DNA of 64,000 nucleotides from Rotaria sordida (lineage: Eukaryota; Rotifera; Eurotatoria; Philodinida; Philodinidae): positions 94,235-158,234 of the forward strand of contig CAJNOL010000335.1 in the NCBI GenBank assembly GCA_905250125.1, read 5' to 3'. The notes below the pieces were generated by a model. That model was not told where the DNA came from. It was given only the letters and a program-made list of their open reading frames with translations, and made no database searches. The position numbers and the translations under genes were made by a program. Every line of letters starts with the position of its first letter. The stretch's first letter is position 1. Of this stretch, positions 1 through 19,172 are shown piece after piece.

Positions 1-774
1 GAGTATATCAGGATACAGGGCATGACAGAGTGGTTTTTGTTAATTTTTACTTTTTTAAGAGAATAGAAGTTCAATGTCTTGAAAAACTCTCACGAAATGG
101 CGCTCAAATTGTATCAGTACTCTTTTTTTTTCATAATAGTAGCAAAGCTTAACTCAAAGAATATACTTCGTCATGCCGTACATCTTGACATGCGTTTTCA
201 AACAAAGAAAAAAGTAATTGACTACAATGAAGCTCCTTCGAGAATTCTAGAATGCGTGATCAATAGCACTGAAGCAGAGAAAAGGTGACAAAAATTTTCC
301 ACTTTATATGGAAAAAAAAACCGTATTTTTCAAGCAGAAAATGACAGAAATTTTTGAAAGAAAACTGTGTCAGATAAAAAGAATCATGTCATTTATGTAA
401 GATCACGCATGGGTCTATCTTCTCAAGCGTTTATTTCAATTTTCATTTTTTTCACGAAAATTGACTATTTTTTAGCGAGAGGCTTAATTATCAAAGTTTT
501 ACAATTAGAAATTCAATGCGTCACAGTCGTAAAAACAAACAATTTAATTTTTTTTTCATTATATATAGATATATAATGTGTCTGTGCGTTATAAATTCTG
601 ACAACTTTTGTATTTTTTCTGTTGTTCTTTCTTATACGAGTTATTCTCGTCTATATTACCTATAATTATAAATCATTGTAATTGGTAATATTATAACCGA
701 ATTGAAAAGCGACTATAATGAGAGATCATCGAATGGGATTGTATCAGGAATAAATCATTATTTTATTTTAGATA
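1..774. other. upstream region of the TMEM70-like gene
   Basis: No gene can be supported here. The sequence is AT-rich with short random reading frames only. The bases just before 775 read as a pyrimidine-rich tract ending in TTTTAG, so the TMEM70-like gene probably has a 5' UTR intron that ends about three bases upstream of its ATG. Confidence 0.5.
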
Positions 775-1647
775 ATGTTAACCATTATTCGAAATATCGT
801 TGTTTGTCAACAAACGAATGTTTTTCGTTTAAATTCTTTTATTCGTTTAACGAGTTCATTAAAAGAAAAACATAAAGAACATTCAATAAAGGCAAAAGAT
901 TTTTTTATTGATCCAAATTTAATTCAAGCAATTGAAAAAATAAAACAAGGTGATTATGCACCAACACCAATTGATATGAATTCATTAAAATCTAATGAAA
1001 ATGTTTCATCAATTGATATGAATTCATTAAAATCTAATCAAAATGTTTCATCAATTCATACGAATTCTAATAATCCATTATCAAAACGTGAAAATCTTCG
1101 TCAAAGTATTCTTGGTAAACTTGTTTATGTTGGAAAATTAGATAAACCATTTAAAGCAGCTAAATCACTTTCATTAGCATCAAGTATTGGTGGTGCTATT
1201 TGTTATCCAATTATGTTACCAAAAATTCTTGAAGAAGCATCTTTATTTGTGGCTATTGGTTATACAATAATATCAGCAACATTTGTTGTTTTAACACCAT
1301 CCCTTATACAATTAATATGTAAACGATATTTAACATCATTATATTATCATGAACAAACAGAACAATTTACTGGTTTTTATAAAAATTTTTTTATGATGAA
1401 AAAACAAATAAAATTTCGTGCTGAAGATATTGAAGTACCTCCAATAACTGGAATGTTTACATCAATGTTAATTAAAAAAAAGCCATTCTTTATTAATCAT
1501 GATGATTTTAATGATAAACAAGTATTAATTAAAATGTTAGGTTATGATAAAGAATTTGATTTTAATAAATATACAAAAGATATACAAAAAGACGATGATG
1601 ATGATGATAATAATGTTAATGTTAATAATAACAATAGGACAAAATGA
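775..1647 (+). CDS. TMEM70: TMEM70-like mitochondrial inner-membrane protein
   Basis: Single-exon frame of 290 residues. TMEM70 proteins sit in the mitochondrial inner membrane and help assemble the ATP synthase c-ring and other respiratory complexes (family knowledge). The family core begins near residue 114 with GKLVYVGKLDKPFKAAKSLS, followed by two hydrophobic segments (about 133-150 and 155-178) forming the expected membrane hairpin. The matrix tail carries the family-typical MLGYDKEFD motif near residue 258. The N-terminus is rich in Arg, Ser and Thr and poor in acids at first, as in a mitochondrial presequence. Residues 66-100 contain a short tandem repeat absent from the core family, and the C-terminus ends in a low-complexity Asp/Asn run. 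A pyrimidine tract plus AG immediately precedes the start, suggesting a 5' UTR intron. Orthology is inferred from motif order. Confidence 0.85.
   Translation: MLTIIRNIVVCQQTNVFRLNSFIRLTSSLKEKHKEHSIKAKDFFIDPNLIQAIEKIKQGDYAPTPIDMNSLKSNENVSSIDMNSLKSNQNVSSIHTNSNNPLSKRENLRQSILGKLVYVGKLDKPFKAAKSLSLASSIGGAICYPIMLPKILEEASLFVAIGYTIISATFVVLTPSLIQLICKRYLTSLYYHEQTEQFTGFYKNFFMMKKQIKFRAEDIEVPPITGMFTSMLIKKKPFFINHDDFNDKQVLIKMLGYDKEFDFNKYTKDIQKDDDDDDNNVNVNNNNRTK
970..1074 (+). repeat. 42-bp in-frame tandem repeat inside TMEM70-like CDS
   Basis: Two nearly identical 42-bp units (starting at 970 and 1012) and a partial third (from 1054) encode a 14-residue unit beginning IDMNSLKSN. The period is a multiple of three, so the frame is kept. 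It lies between the presumed targeting peptide and the conserved core. Confidence 0.85.
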
Positions 1648-4600
1648 ACTTTAAAAAAAAGAAAAAAAGAAACAAATCTTTAGTTGTTCAGTTATAATAA
1701 AACAAAAAAGAAAACTAGATTGATATTGCTTGAAAAATATATTGTTCAAACAAGACAGAAAACTCAAGTTGTTCGACTTGTAAAAAATAAAAGATTCAAA
1801 TAATCATAATCAATATCATGAGACTATGCTAAAGACATTTATTAAGGTACGAAACACTTTATAGCAATTTTTTTTTCTCGAATTTCACAACCAAAGTTCA
1901 TATTTTGTAACGCGATGATCTTAAGAACGTCACATTGTCTGATACTGAGATATTAACATTTCAATATGATACAAATATTATCTAATTTTTTGTATGATTT
2001 TTCGTTTGTCCTAAGTAAAATCCGGATATTATAAATAATCTATGGATTTAATTTTCATTATATCAATATAATGAAGCAAGACTAGGCGTTAATCTTTACA
2101 ATAATAATCCATCAATGGATAGTTGCTGACATATTTCTGTTGTTAATTAACAGAATTCTATAGAGGACTACTAATAATACTGTTTGTTATGGTTACACAG
2201 GAAAAAAGAGAGTCGGAAATATCAAAATGTTCTTTTTTTTTTATCAAAGACTCGTAGAAAAAACAAAACTTCTCAATTTGTTGATGACAGTAATATAAAC
2301 GAATACAATTTCATTCATATATATGAATACGATACGTAAAGCTAATGTACAAAGGATATTAAATATTGACATCTATTGTATTTCAACAAAATGTTTAGTG
2401 AAACACGACCTGATTTCGCAGTAATTTCCTAATGTGAACAAATTGAATTAAGAAATGTGTTTTCCATAATAACCTAGCAGTAAAAATTGAGTGAATGTAC
2501 TGTAAATTTTTTCTACTTTGAGAAAAGTGTAAAAATTTTGTTACTTTCAATCAGATTTTTATATAAGAGTCAAATTTTGAGATAAGTTTACAACTCCAAA
2601 CCATTTTCTGGGTAGCAAACATTAATGTAGGGTCCTACAAAATTCTATCTTGTCTCGTAGGTCTTTCTGCAAGAAATGTTTAGGTTAGAAAAGCTTCTTA
2701 ATCTTTTTTTTTTGTTGCTGAATGTAGTTACATTCGCAACAATTGTGAGTCAAAGCGATGACTATTGAATTTCATGGAAAACTCAAACTTGTACACATTT
2801 AAAAAAAAAACAGATAAATTTATTTCGTCTTCCAAGATGATAGCCAAATTAGTCATCGAGTTAGTTCTGCCTTTGTGACAGTATTTTCAAAATCTTTTAT
2901 AATTCATTTGTTATCAGCAATGATGATAAAGCTCGCGCGATTATTAGAGAAAATTTGAATGAATGATTCTCTACTCTGTTGCTTGAAAAACTCTAAATAC
3001 TTTAAAAAATCTTGACTTCTCTAAGAAAGCTATAAACTTTGTCGATAATTAAAATTGCCATTTCATAAGTAAAATAATTCTATTAAATGAAGTCTCCATA
3101 AAATGGAAGAACCTAAGGTCATATCTTCCGAAATAAAAGATAGAAGTTGTCGACAAACTTTTACAATTTGCTGAAAAACAAAGCTCCGATAATTTATCCA
3201 AAATGAGAACAAAGTATAGCCTAAACTATTTACAAATCAAAGAAATTTATAATCTGAATTTCTTCGAAAATCAAACGAAACTTATCACAAACATTTCTCA
3301 AAATGGAAGGAACTTCCACTCAAACTTTCAAAAGCTGGAGAGAATACCTTTCCACAGGTCACCTCACCACTAATTATATATAATACGCTTTACAAAATTA
3401 AATTTTATTTCAATTAAAACTTTTCAATTGCACATTTTTTTTTCTGTAATTACTTCAAACTAATTGAAATTTTTCTTTTTACTTTTGTGGAATAAAACAA
3501 AAAAAAACCCATATCTTATTCAAGATTGAAAATAGATTGCTATCTATTGTTACGCTCTGTCAAGGATTTCTATCTACTCGTGCTATTGCTTTTTAACACT
3601 TAGTAGATTACATTAAGAAAAAAAAGAATTTTTTTTTAAATCAATTAAAGACAAGTGTTCAATTTGAACTTAGAGATGTAATAGTAAGAATAAAAAGAGA
3701 CTAACTTATTTTTAGAATATATCTTAAAATCTTGTGAAGATTAGCTTCTTATCGAATATAATAATATTAAACTACACTGTAGATTTATTTCTCTTTTCTT
3801 TTGTATTATATCTTAATAAAGAAGTCATTGTAAGGAGTATAAGAGCTTGTTGATTACTTATGTATACAATTCTCTAACAATTATATCGACTGTTTCGTGA
3901 TGCAGAATAAATGAATTTTTGTTTTCTGTCGATTAATATATACTTGGAGCTTACCATATCATCTCTAGTGAATTAAGTGAACATACAATAACAATTACTA
4001 TAGAGCATTCGAATTCATTGATATTACATCATTGTGACCTTTTTCTTTTCCAAATGAATACACAATATAAAATTTTCTTTTATATTAAATAGAATTTTCT
4101 TTTTCTCCTTCAATGAATTCCTATCAATTGAAAATCGAACAAAGAAAATTTTAAAAAAACATATATAAATAATAAATTGATATTTTCTTGTGGTTAAAAT
4201 TAAAAGATATAAACTAATTATCGAAAGTTCTTTTCTTTTCTTTTCTTTCACCTTAATAAAAACTGCCAAAAGATTTCATCAAGATGTGTGTATTTTAATC
4301 ATTTACATCAAGAGACTTTGCCAAATATTCTCAACCAAAGAGCTTTGAAAAAAAAATAAGAATTGTTCTTTAAAATATAAGCAAACAAAATATATTATTT
4401 TAACAAAAAAAAAAAAAAAAGTTCAATAATTACAAAAATTGATATCCTCAGAAAGTTTCTAATTAATGAAACATGTTTATTTTTCATTAATTTCAGTCAA
4501 CAAGAAGAATTGTCGAAAAATACATATCAAGTTTTCTTTCTTTTAAACTCTTCAATCTGACTACGACATCTACTTAAGAGCTCAAAATTAATTATCATTA

Positions 4601-5394
4601 TAGGTTACATTTTTTATGAATCTGATCGAATATTGTATTAAAAGATTACTTTTAGAATCAACATAGAAATTCTTCTATTTGAATAATGACTAATAAAATA
4701 CCTATCGAGTAAAGTTCTTATACTTTATTAATTAGTAAATATGTTTTACAATTCTTTAAAAATCAATGTAGTTATTTGTCAAATAAACTTATTCTACATT
4801 CAATGAAGAAACAAAAAAAAAAACGTTCTAGGTAACATTACAAAAAAAACACATTATATCTCATTCGAGAAATAGATTTACATTAATAAAAAAAATTCTT
4901 GTATAAACTAGAATTTTATAACGTAAGAAAAAGAAAAATGTTTAAGATGTCAATTAAAGTAAGAAAGAAAAGTTTTTTCTACATACTTCTATTATTGTTA
5001 AATAAATCTTGATGATTACCGTTGTTCATTACGCCAGTTCAATACAGGTTTTGACGACAACGAACAAATAGAATATCCATGTCCGAATTATCAACAAAAC
5101 CTGCACTTATAGCTTCTTAGTAGATAGAATTTCTTTCATTCATTCACTTATCTTTTAAATAGGACGTCAGCTTGCATCGACAGGCAGTTTGTTTAGTTGT
5201 CATTTGATGAGTACTTGTGCTATTCAGCTGTTGAATTTTTTTTACAGAATATTCTTGATGTGGTCGACGACGATGGCTAGAACAAGTTATTACTTTTCTT
5301 TTGTTTCATTTTTAAATACAAATGGTCGACATTCTACATTACATCACCAGGGAATAAAATAAAGAGAAAAAGAAAAAGAGTAAAGGAGACACAG

Positions 5395-5415
5395 AAAGAG
5401 AGAGAGAGAGAGAGA
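5395..5415. repeat. GA dinucleotide microsatellite
   Basis: About ten consecutive GA units in intergenic DNA, flanked by further purine-rich sequence. Confidence 0.9.
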
Positions 5416-6066
5416 AAGGAAAACTACTGTTTAAAACACTTGATATTTGATTTACTTGAATATATTTTTTTTCATATTTGTTTTTTTTTTCCTCATTTCT
5501 GAATGCTCAATGGGATGAAGTTATTAAAAAAAAAACAGAAGTTGTCTTACCAAGTAAAACTAACATATTTTTCTTATCAACAACGTGTTATAGAGGTAAA
5601 AACCCATAAAACTGTCGTGTATGTCGACATATAACATGTCTAATAGCCGGCACAAGTCTAATTTCTCTAGGGCTGTTCTCTACATGCGTGCATGACTATG
5701 TGAGTATGTATGCGTATATGTGCTACAGTAATGCTTCGAGTTGTAACTAGCAAGGTGATAGGTAGTCTAATAGAACAGAGTGAAAGCGGGTCTTTGGGGA
5801 ATCGTCGTCGTCTTTGTCGCTCGTCTCGAATATAAAAATGAGTTTCCGTTTCTTCTTCCTTTTTCTTCTCTTTCTTTCAACGTCTTACATTATTTTACTT
5901 GTCGCGCCTTTTTACTGAAGTTTTAACACTTTAAGATAGCAATAACAAAAAAGAAATTTCTGCAATGTAGACTTGCCTTTTTTTTTCTTCTTAGGCTTGA
6001 TTGTTGTAATGGTTGAATGAAATGCACTTTTGTTTTTGTCTGTATCTATTAACATTGCATCCCTTC

Positions 6067-6093
6067 CATATATATATATATATATATATATAT
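6067..6093. repeat. TA dinucleotide microsatellite
   Basis: About thirteen uninterrupted TA units in intergenic DNA. Two similar TA runs occur in introns, at about 10952-10974 (SPT16) and 37750-37771 (UBE3A). Confidence 0.9.
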
Positions 6094-6731
6094 GTGGATG
6101 ATCGATTAAAATTTTGAATGAACTTGATGAAGAATAAACTTCAAGTTCTTTTTTGTTTTCTTTCATCGAACATTGAACAAGTCCAATCGATTCTACTGCA
6201 TACATTCACTTTCCTATCATTATCATGATAATATTAGAGATGTTGACACTTGACAAACATCGATGACAATGCATACTGCCATAATGATGGCATATTGTTG
6301 TATCTTTTATGGAGAATATATTGAATAGATATTTGCTATTCGAAAAAAAAAAACGAAGAAATTTTCGTCAGGCAATATTTGCAAGAGAAGGAGGTTTGTT
6401 AAGAGGAGGAGGAAGAAGAGGAGAGCAAGAAGGACGACAACGACGAAGAAGCAAAGAACGAACATCTCATTTTGTTTTTCTTCTTCGTTTCTCTTGATAT
6501 CTATGACGTATATTTAAATTGAATCAATAGTATAACAAGACTATATTGACACAGTGACTTAATTCATTTAATTGAATAGAGATAATCTTTTTCTTTTTAT
6601 TGATTCTCTGTTACATCTTCATTACAATAAATGTGTTTTACACACGAAAAAAATATGAGCAAATAATGGTTTATATGAGAAGAATCTATACAAAAAAAAA
6701 CTAATATTAATAACAGTTAATTCATTCCTAT

Positions 6732-13499
<6,768 letters not shown>

Positions 13500-14137
13500 C
13501 TAGAAAATGAATTCCTTAATATTGAAAAAACTCTTTGTGATAAAAAACAATGTCATCTATTTGAATCGTATATCACATGTTGATCGAAATCACCTACCTT
13601 CTAGAAGCCAGAATTATAAAATGAAATGAAACAATTGCGGTTGAACATATACATGAACAATGATAGATAGACAAAAGGAGAATTTCGTCATTGGTGAAAG
13701 AAACAAACGAACAATAATCCAATAAAATCATTTTCAAATCTAGTAGAACACTTTTTACAATTAGATTTTTATATGAAATTAAAAAATAATCATTCATGTT
13801 AATAATTATAGAATTTAAGAATTCATTTCCTTAGTTGTTGACTTACGACATCTGTTAGAATATTAAACACATTCGAGACTAATCTCTTTTTAATATCTTA
13901 TGAGAAATTTCTGTCATTTGATTGAAGTCATTAATATTATGGAGAACTATTTCAATTGAAATTGAACAATCTCAACTGCCGCAACTAATTATTCAAAGGA
14001 TATAATAGATATGATCTAGACTTTCTTTTATTTCATCAAAGCAACTTATAGAAACTGTTTGAGACAAAAAAAAAACTTGATTTATTTTGAAATAAATTTA
14101 TTTCGATTCAAAAATGACCATACAGAATGTATTTCTT
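13500..14137. other. SPT16 upstream / secreted-gene downstream spacer
   Basis: AT-rich intergenic DNA of 638 bp between two genes on the minus strand. It must hold the SPT16 promoter and 5' UTR. No further exon or RNA gene was recognised. Confidence 0.5.
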
Positions 14138-16301
14138 TTACGATGATCCTTGAACTGGTTGAATTGTTGGTGGTACAAGATTTTGAATACCATTAAGAAG
14201 ACTTTGAAGTGTTTCTTGAAGGACAGTTGGAATTTGATGAAGATCAGTGTTAAGAGCATTAACATTGCCCAATAAATTTAACAATGAAAGAACTGTTGAA
14301 ATTGATGTACCTTGTGGTAAAAGATGTGAGACACTTGACAATAAATTAGCATTGTGACCAAGTGAATCCAAAAGATTACGGCCAGTAGCTAAAATCAATT
14401 GAAATTTGAATTATATTTATAATAATCGATAAAAAAAGAAAAAGAAAAATGATCAAATTATACCTTGTGGTTGAGCTCCAACAAGGTTAAGTAATTGTTG
14501 AACAACAAGTTGACCAGCTTGACCAGCACCATTAACAAGACCAGCTAATGTTTCATTAAGTAAAGTAGGAATTTTATGAATATCATGATTGAGTTGATTA
14601 ACATTGTTCAATAAATTAAGAATGGAAAGAATGCTCGAAATTGATGTGCCTTGTGGTAACATATGAGTAATGCTTGAAAGTAAATTTGTATTTTGACCAA
14701 GAGCACCCAAAAGATTTCGGCTTGTACCAGCTATAAGAAAAATCAAAAGTTCGATTGTTATTTTGAAAAAAAAAAGAAAAGCATATACAAATATAACTTA
14801 CAATGAGGACCAACAAGACTAAGCAATTGCTGAACAATGACATCACCAGCTTGACCAGCACCAGCAACAACACTAGCTAAAGTTTGATTAAGTAAAGCAG
14901 GAATTTGATGAATATCATGATTAAGTTGGTTAACATTGTTCAATAAATTGAGAATGGAAAGAATAGACGAAATTGATGTACCTTGTGGTAACATATGAGT
15001 AATGCTTGAAAGTAAATTTGTATTTTGACCAAGAGCACCCAAAAGATTTCGGCTAGCACTATCTATTATTTAAATAAATAAATAAATAAAAAATAAAAAT
15101 TCATTGTTAAATCTGATGATTTACTTTGATTAGTAACACTGGAAACAGCACCAATCAATTGATCAATAATGAGTTGACTAGCTTGACCTGTTCCATTGAG
15201 AATGCTAGTGAGTGTTTGATTGATCAAATGAGGAATTTGATGAACCTAAGAATAATATTCTGTTTTGTTTTTAAATATCTCATTAAAATCTCAACATACA
15301 TCACTTGATAATAGATGAACATTATTAAGTAAGTTCAAAATTGATATAGCTGTTCCCAAGTTAGTACCATGTGTAGCACTGGTCAATGTTTGTAAAATAT
15401 TGCTACCAGAAAGAAGTGAACCTAATGGATTGCTTCGGCGACTTATGGCTATTAAAAAAACAGTTGATAATATTTGATTTATATTTTATAATGTGTACAT
15501 GATACTTACTAGGTCCGTTACAAGCAGAAAGACTTGGACAACATTCACCGGCTGGTACTGGAGCGGGTCTACCATCAGGACAAATTTTAAGATCCATGGT
15601 ACACATAACGAAAGCACAATTTGTAATGGCTATAACAAAAGAATTATAATAAACATGAGAATATAGACTCCTCATTCCAATAGAAGGCCTCCGAAGCTTC
15701 TAGTACGACTAAAATATCCATTTGTTAATCTGTGATGATGCTAGAATACCTGTTCTCAGGCAAAGTAGCAGTTACAGAGTATCTAGTGATCATGATCAAG
15801 ACGTTGATGGAAAATGAAAACAGTTTCTAGAGCTTATTCTTAATTATGAGTATTTAACGTTTGAAGAAATATACTTGATATGCAGATGACGCCTGACCAA
15901 GAGTAACTTTACAGCATCTGCGAAGTTGTCTGAACACAATAGAAACTCAAGGACTACTAATACGTCTTTTACATCGATCTTTCTAGAGGAATCTTCGATT
16001 TTGGAGAAACGTTTATTGCAAAATCTATAGATTAACATACGTTTAATTGGATGAATATTTGGTTTGCAAGCACTCAATGATGGACAGCATCCACCGGTTG
16101 GAATTGGAGCCCGTGTACCATCAGGACAAATCTTAATATCCATCGTACAGAAAGTATGGAGACAGTTTGGTCTGAGTGCTATTTAAAAAATGAAATCATA
16201 GTGAAAATAGTTTTAACATTGATATTTTATTTAATTAACTTACGTAAAATACTACCACAGGCAACACCAAGAGTAATAAATAAGCAGATAAGAAATTTCA
16301 T
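14138..16301 (-). CDS. secreted protein with two Cys-rich modules and four tandem Leu-rich modules
   Basis: Eight exons, 454 residues: 16301-16244, 16178-16041, 15629-15510, 15448-15300, 15245-15125, 15062-14802, 14730-14464, 14388-14138. Phases all close. Exon 1 encodes a signal peptide (MKFLICLFITLGVACG). Exons 2 and 3 each encode one Cys-rich module with the pattern CTMDxKICPDGxxxPxPxGxCCPSLSAC. Four modules of about 85-90 residues follow. The first is split across exons 4 and 5, and the others are one exon each, bounded by phase-1 introns. The module consensus includes LLxxLGxNxNLLSS, LPQGTSIS and LNLLxNVNxLN. Exons 6 and 7 are nearly identical, showing recent exon duplication or conversion. 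A 5' UTR intron probably ends just before the ATG. I do not recognise the family. An extracellular structural, adhesive or defence role is possible but unproven. Confidence 0.82.
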
Positions 16302-17334
16302 TTTTCGTGTATTTGTCTAAATGATTGTCAAATATTCAAAAAATGTTTTTATTTTAATATCGTTATCTTACCTTTTAGAAATCACGGAAAAGGATCAGGA
16401 AAGCTTTAAGAAAGCAGTTACTTAAATACAAATTTACTACCATTTATAGTCTTATGAGTGGACTTTATCTCCAGATGGTTTAGTTCTCATATCGATTTTA
16501 TCCAATAATATTAGCTTTTTAAATTTGTTCTTGTTGATTGATAACAAATGCACCTACGCTTAAAAAAATATCTACGTTCTATTTTGCTGAAATATTTATT
16601 TGATAGACTGTTCGAACTGAAAAATTTGAACTTCGATATTGAGATAAAAGTAGAACCAAATTACAAATCTCATCAGTTAATTTTCCGATCATTCTATGAT
16701 TGTCTCAATTAAATACAATTTGATTGTAGAACGTAATATACGATAAAAACGGCATGATATGAATATCTTTATCGTTTTTATTTTTTATTAACAGAATGTC
16801 TATTTTCTCACGGTCAAATTCCAAAAGCAAGAAACTTGTGAAATTAGTCTATAAGTTGATTTTTAATCTGATAGATAAAATATGATATTTTTTATTTTAA
16901 TATTTCAGCCGACATACAGCGACATCAGTTAACTACTCAGTTCTTTAAACCAACGAATATATCTGAATAGCCAATCTCAAAAAACGAGGGTCGATCAGGA
17001 CATTATTCTGCCGAAAATTTCCTTGGAAAACAAAAAGATTCTTCAAGAAGGACTATTATTCAGATTACAATATTGCCATAATAATTCATTTTTATTTTGC
17101 TTTTTTTTGTGCTTTTGTTTCACATCAAGTATAATCCATTAAATAGAATCGAGTATGGAAAACTACATTTTTCTATAAGACTTTTAGAGAACAATATGAT
17201 AAAATAAAGAAAATATTTTACATTAAGTTAAACTACATATAAGTTTCTACATGATTGTATTTAACTATATATTCTTGCATATTTATATGATTTGGTATTG
17301 TAGATTTGAAATTTCGTATTTTATTTTAATAATA
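16302..17334. other. divergent intergenic region
   Basis: This 1 kb spacer lies between the secreted-protein gene (-) and eIF3j (+) and must carry both promoters. On the minus strand a donor-like AAAAG|GTAAGA near 16371-16377 and an acceptor-like CATTTAG just upstream of the ATG suggest a short 5' UTR intron for the secreted gene. Nothing else was recognised. Confidence 0.4.
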
Positions 17335-18095
17335 ATGACTGATCATTGGCAAGATAACAGTATAGCAAGTGCTGAAGTAAAAGGTGATGATGAAATTCCC
17401 GAAGATTGGGAAGCTGAATTAGAAGAAAAAGTTTGTTTTAATTGACTGATAAATTTCTTTGATTATTTAGAAATATTATTTTTCTTTAGCCTAAAAAACC
17501 AGTTGTCGAAGAAAAACCAAAAGAATCAACAAAAACAGTATCAACAGCTAAACATAAGACAAATAGAAAAAAATTGAATGATAACGAAGAATCTAATAAA
17601 CTTCTTATAAAAGAACCTGATGGAGACTATACGCCAGAAGAACTTGATGAAATACAAAAAAAAGGTGAATTACAAAAAGAACAAGATAAATTAAATATGG
17701 CATCTGAATTAGTTGAAAATAATGATGAATATCATACATTAGATGATTTTAATTTATTAACAAAAGAAGAATTTCTTAATTATAGTTTTCGTTTACATAA
17801 TCGTCTTGAAACATTATCAAAATCAGAATTTTATACTGAATTTATTGATCATTTTCTTAATGGTATAACAAAATCGATGTCAATTGAAAATATTAAACAT
17901 TTGCAAGCAACATTACAAGCAATATATTTACGTAAACAAAGTGAAGAACGTGAGAAAAAAGCTAAATCAAAAACTAAAAAACAAAATAAACCAAAACTAA
18001 CAACTGGTCGACGAGCAGACTATGGTGCTTTTGGTGTTGAAGGTGATCAGGATTATGACCAGGATAATGATTTTGATGATGAGGATTTTATGTAA
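17335..18095 (+). CDS. EIF3J: translation initiation factor eIF3 subunit J
   Basis: Two exons, 17335-17430 and 17490-18095, give 233 residues (human 258). eIF3j is the loosely bound eIF3 subunit that sits near the 40S decoding centre and mRNA entry channel. The N-terminus is acidic (residues 14-32, ending DWEAELEEK), followed by a Lys-rich stretch and a helical core (about 80-185). The C-terminus has the diagnostic basic-then-acidic ending, RRADYGAFG followed by DEDFM. The ATG at 17335 is chosen because the acidic start is typical of the family. The in-frame ATG at 17251 would add a hydrophobic extension foreign to it. Confidence 0.9.
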
Positions 18096-19172
18096 AAGTT
18101 TTCAAGTTGTTGTTTGTATTGTTAAAAAAAAATAAAATAACTATCAAAAAAAAAATCCAACACTAGCTACATATTTATGTCCTCAATATAAAATATGCAT
18201 GCGATTAATGATTAGTATTGCTATAGTAATATCTTAATAATAGTGTAGAATTTTGAATGAACCATAATTTCTTTAATAAAGCATGAGATTTATGCTATGT
18301 TAAAAGAAACAAGAGGAATATGACAGTGTCAACAGTCTGTTTGCCTGTCCGTTTGCTTGCTTCGTTGTAATGTGACGCAGCGTCATTATTGAGGTACAGT
18401 AGACAAAAAAAGCAATATGGCGACTGAAACGATAACGATTATTGATTGATATAAATTATTTATTTCATTGTATGATATTTTAATATATTAATATATATTG
18501 ATTCTATTTGAAAATTTCATTGTGTGTTAATACAATATTCGAAAAAAAGTCATATATTTAAAGACATTTCACATTCTAATCAGGTATATAGATATACAGA
18601 ATTCATCATCATCATTCATTGGCGGATGTATATATTTGAGCGAATTATGAAAGAATGTTCATTCTATTGTTTATATGTCATTTCTATTTACATTTTTTAT
18701 TCCTTATTTAACTTATATTTATATCATATGATTGTTTTTCTCGACAGATACTAGCTAAAGTTATTGATAAGAAAAAATGATAGAATCAAATAAGATTATC
18801 CATCATGTTAACAAGCAATGATGGAAATCATATTGAGTTTAAAGTAATTTCTGTTTTATGCATTAGCATTCATTTTTTTTTCTTCTTCTTCTTTTTCTTC
18901 TTTCCAATATGTTTGATGAGATGAGGTCGACGGCAGATGTCGTATCCAGGTTCAGAGCAAAAAACAAAAAAAAAAGTCATGATCTTATTCTTTTTTTCAA
19001 ATTCTCTAAGTTCAATTCTTTGTTTCTTTTTTCTGTAATCATAATCATGTCTATTTCTATTTGCTATGTTTGTTCATGTCTTGTCTTTTGTTTGAATAGA
19101 TTCTGCATATTACACACACATATATATAGATTTTTTTTCCAATGACCGTTCATCAACAATATTTTTATCGTC
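18096..19172. other. intergenic region between eIF3j and zinc-finger gene
   Basis: AT-rich, with poly-T and TTC-rich tracts near 18870-18905. No conserved coding segment or RNA gene was recognised. It probably holds the eIF3j 3' UTR and the zinc-finger gene promoter. Confidence 0.4.

Larger units (their letters stand above)
1648..6731. other. 5 kb gene-poor intergenic region
   Basis: I see no coding exons with conserved content on either strand. Reading frames here are short and low-complexity. Two microsatellites are present: a GA run near 5395-5415 and a TA run at about 6067-6093. A purine-rich GAAGAGGAG stretch at about 6380-6450 produces a spurious basic reading frame. The region separates the 3' ends of two convergent genes (TMEM70-like on + and SPT16 on -). 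Confidence 0.5.

Noticed and set aside
4024..4269. 81-codon minus-strand frame in the 5 kb intergenic region
   Set aside because: Lys/Ile/Phe-rich translation of AT-rich DNA with no domain, start context or splice partner.
6309..6497. Arg/Gly-rich frame at 6309-6497
   Set aside because: It arises from a purine-rich GAAGAGGAG stretch; basic low complexity only, no conserved feature.
15126..15308. Plus-strand frame opposite the secreted-protein gene
   Set aside because: Antisense shadow of exons 4 and 5 of the minus-strand gene.
17251..17334. Upstream in-frame ATG extending eIF3j
   Set aside because: It would add a hydrophobic 28-residue extension unlike any eIF3j; the ATG at 17335 gives the normal acidic start.
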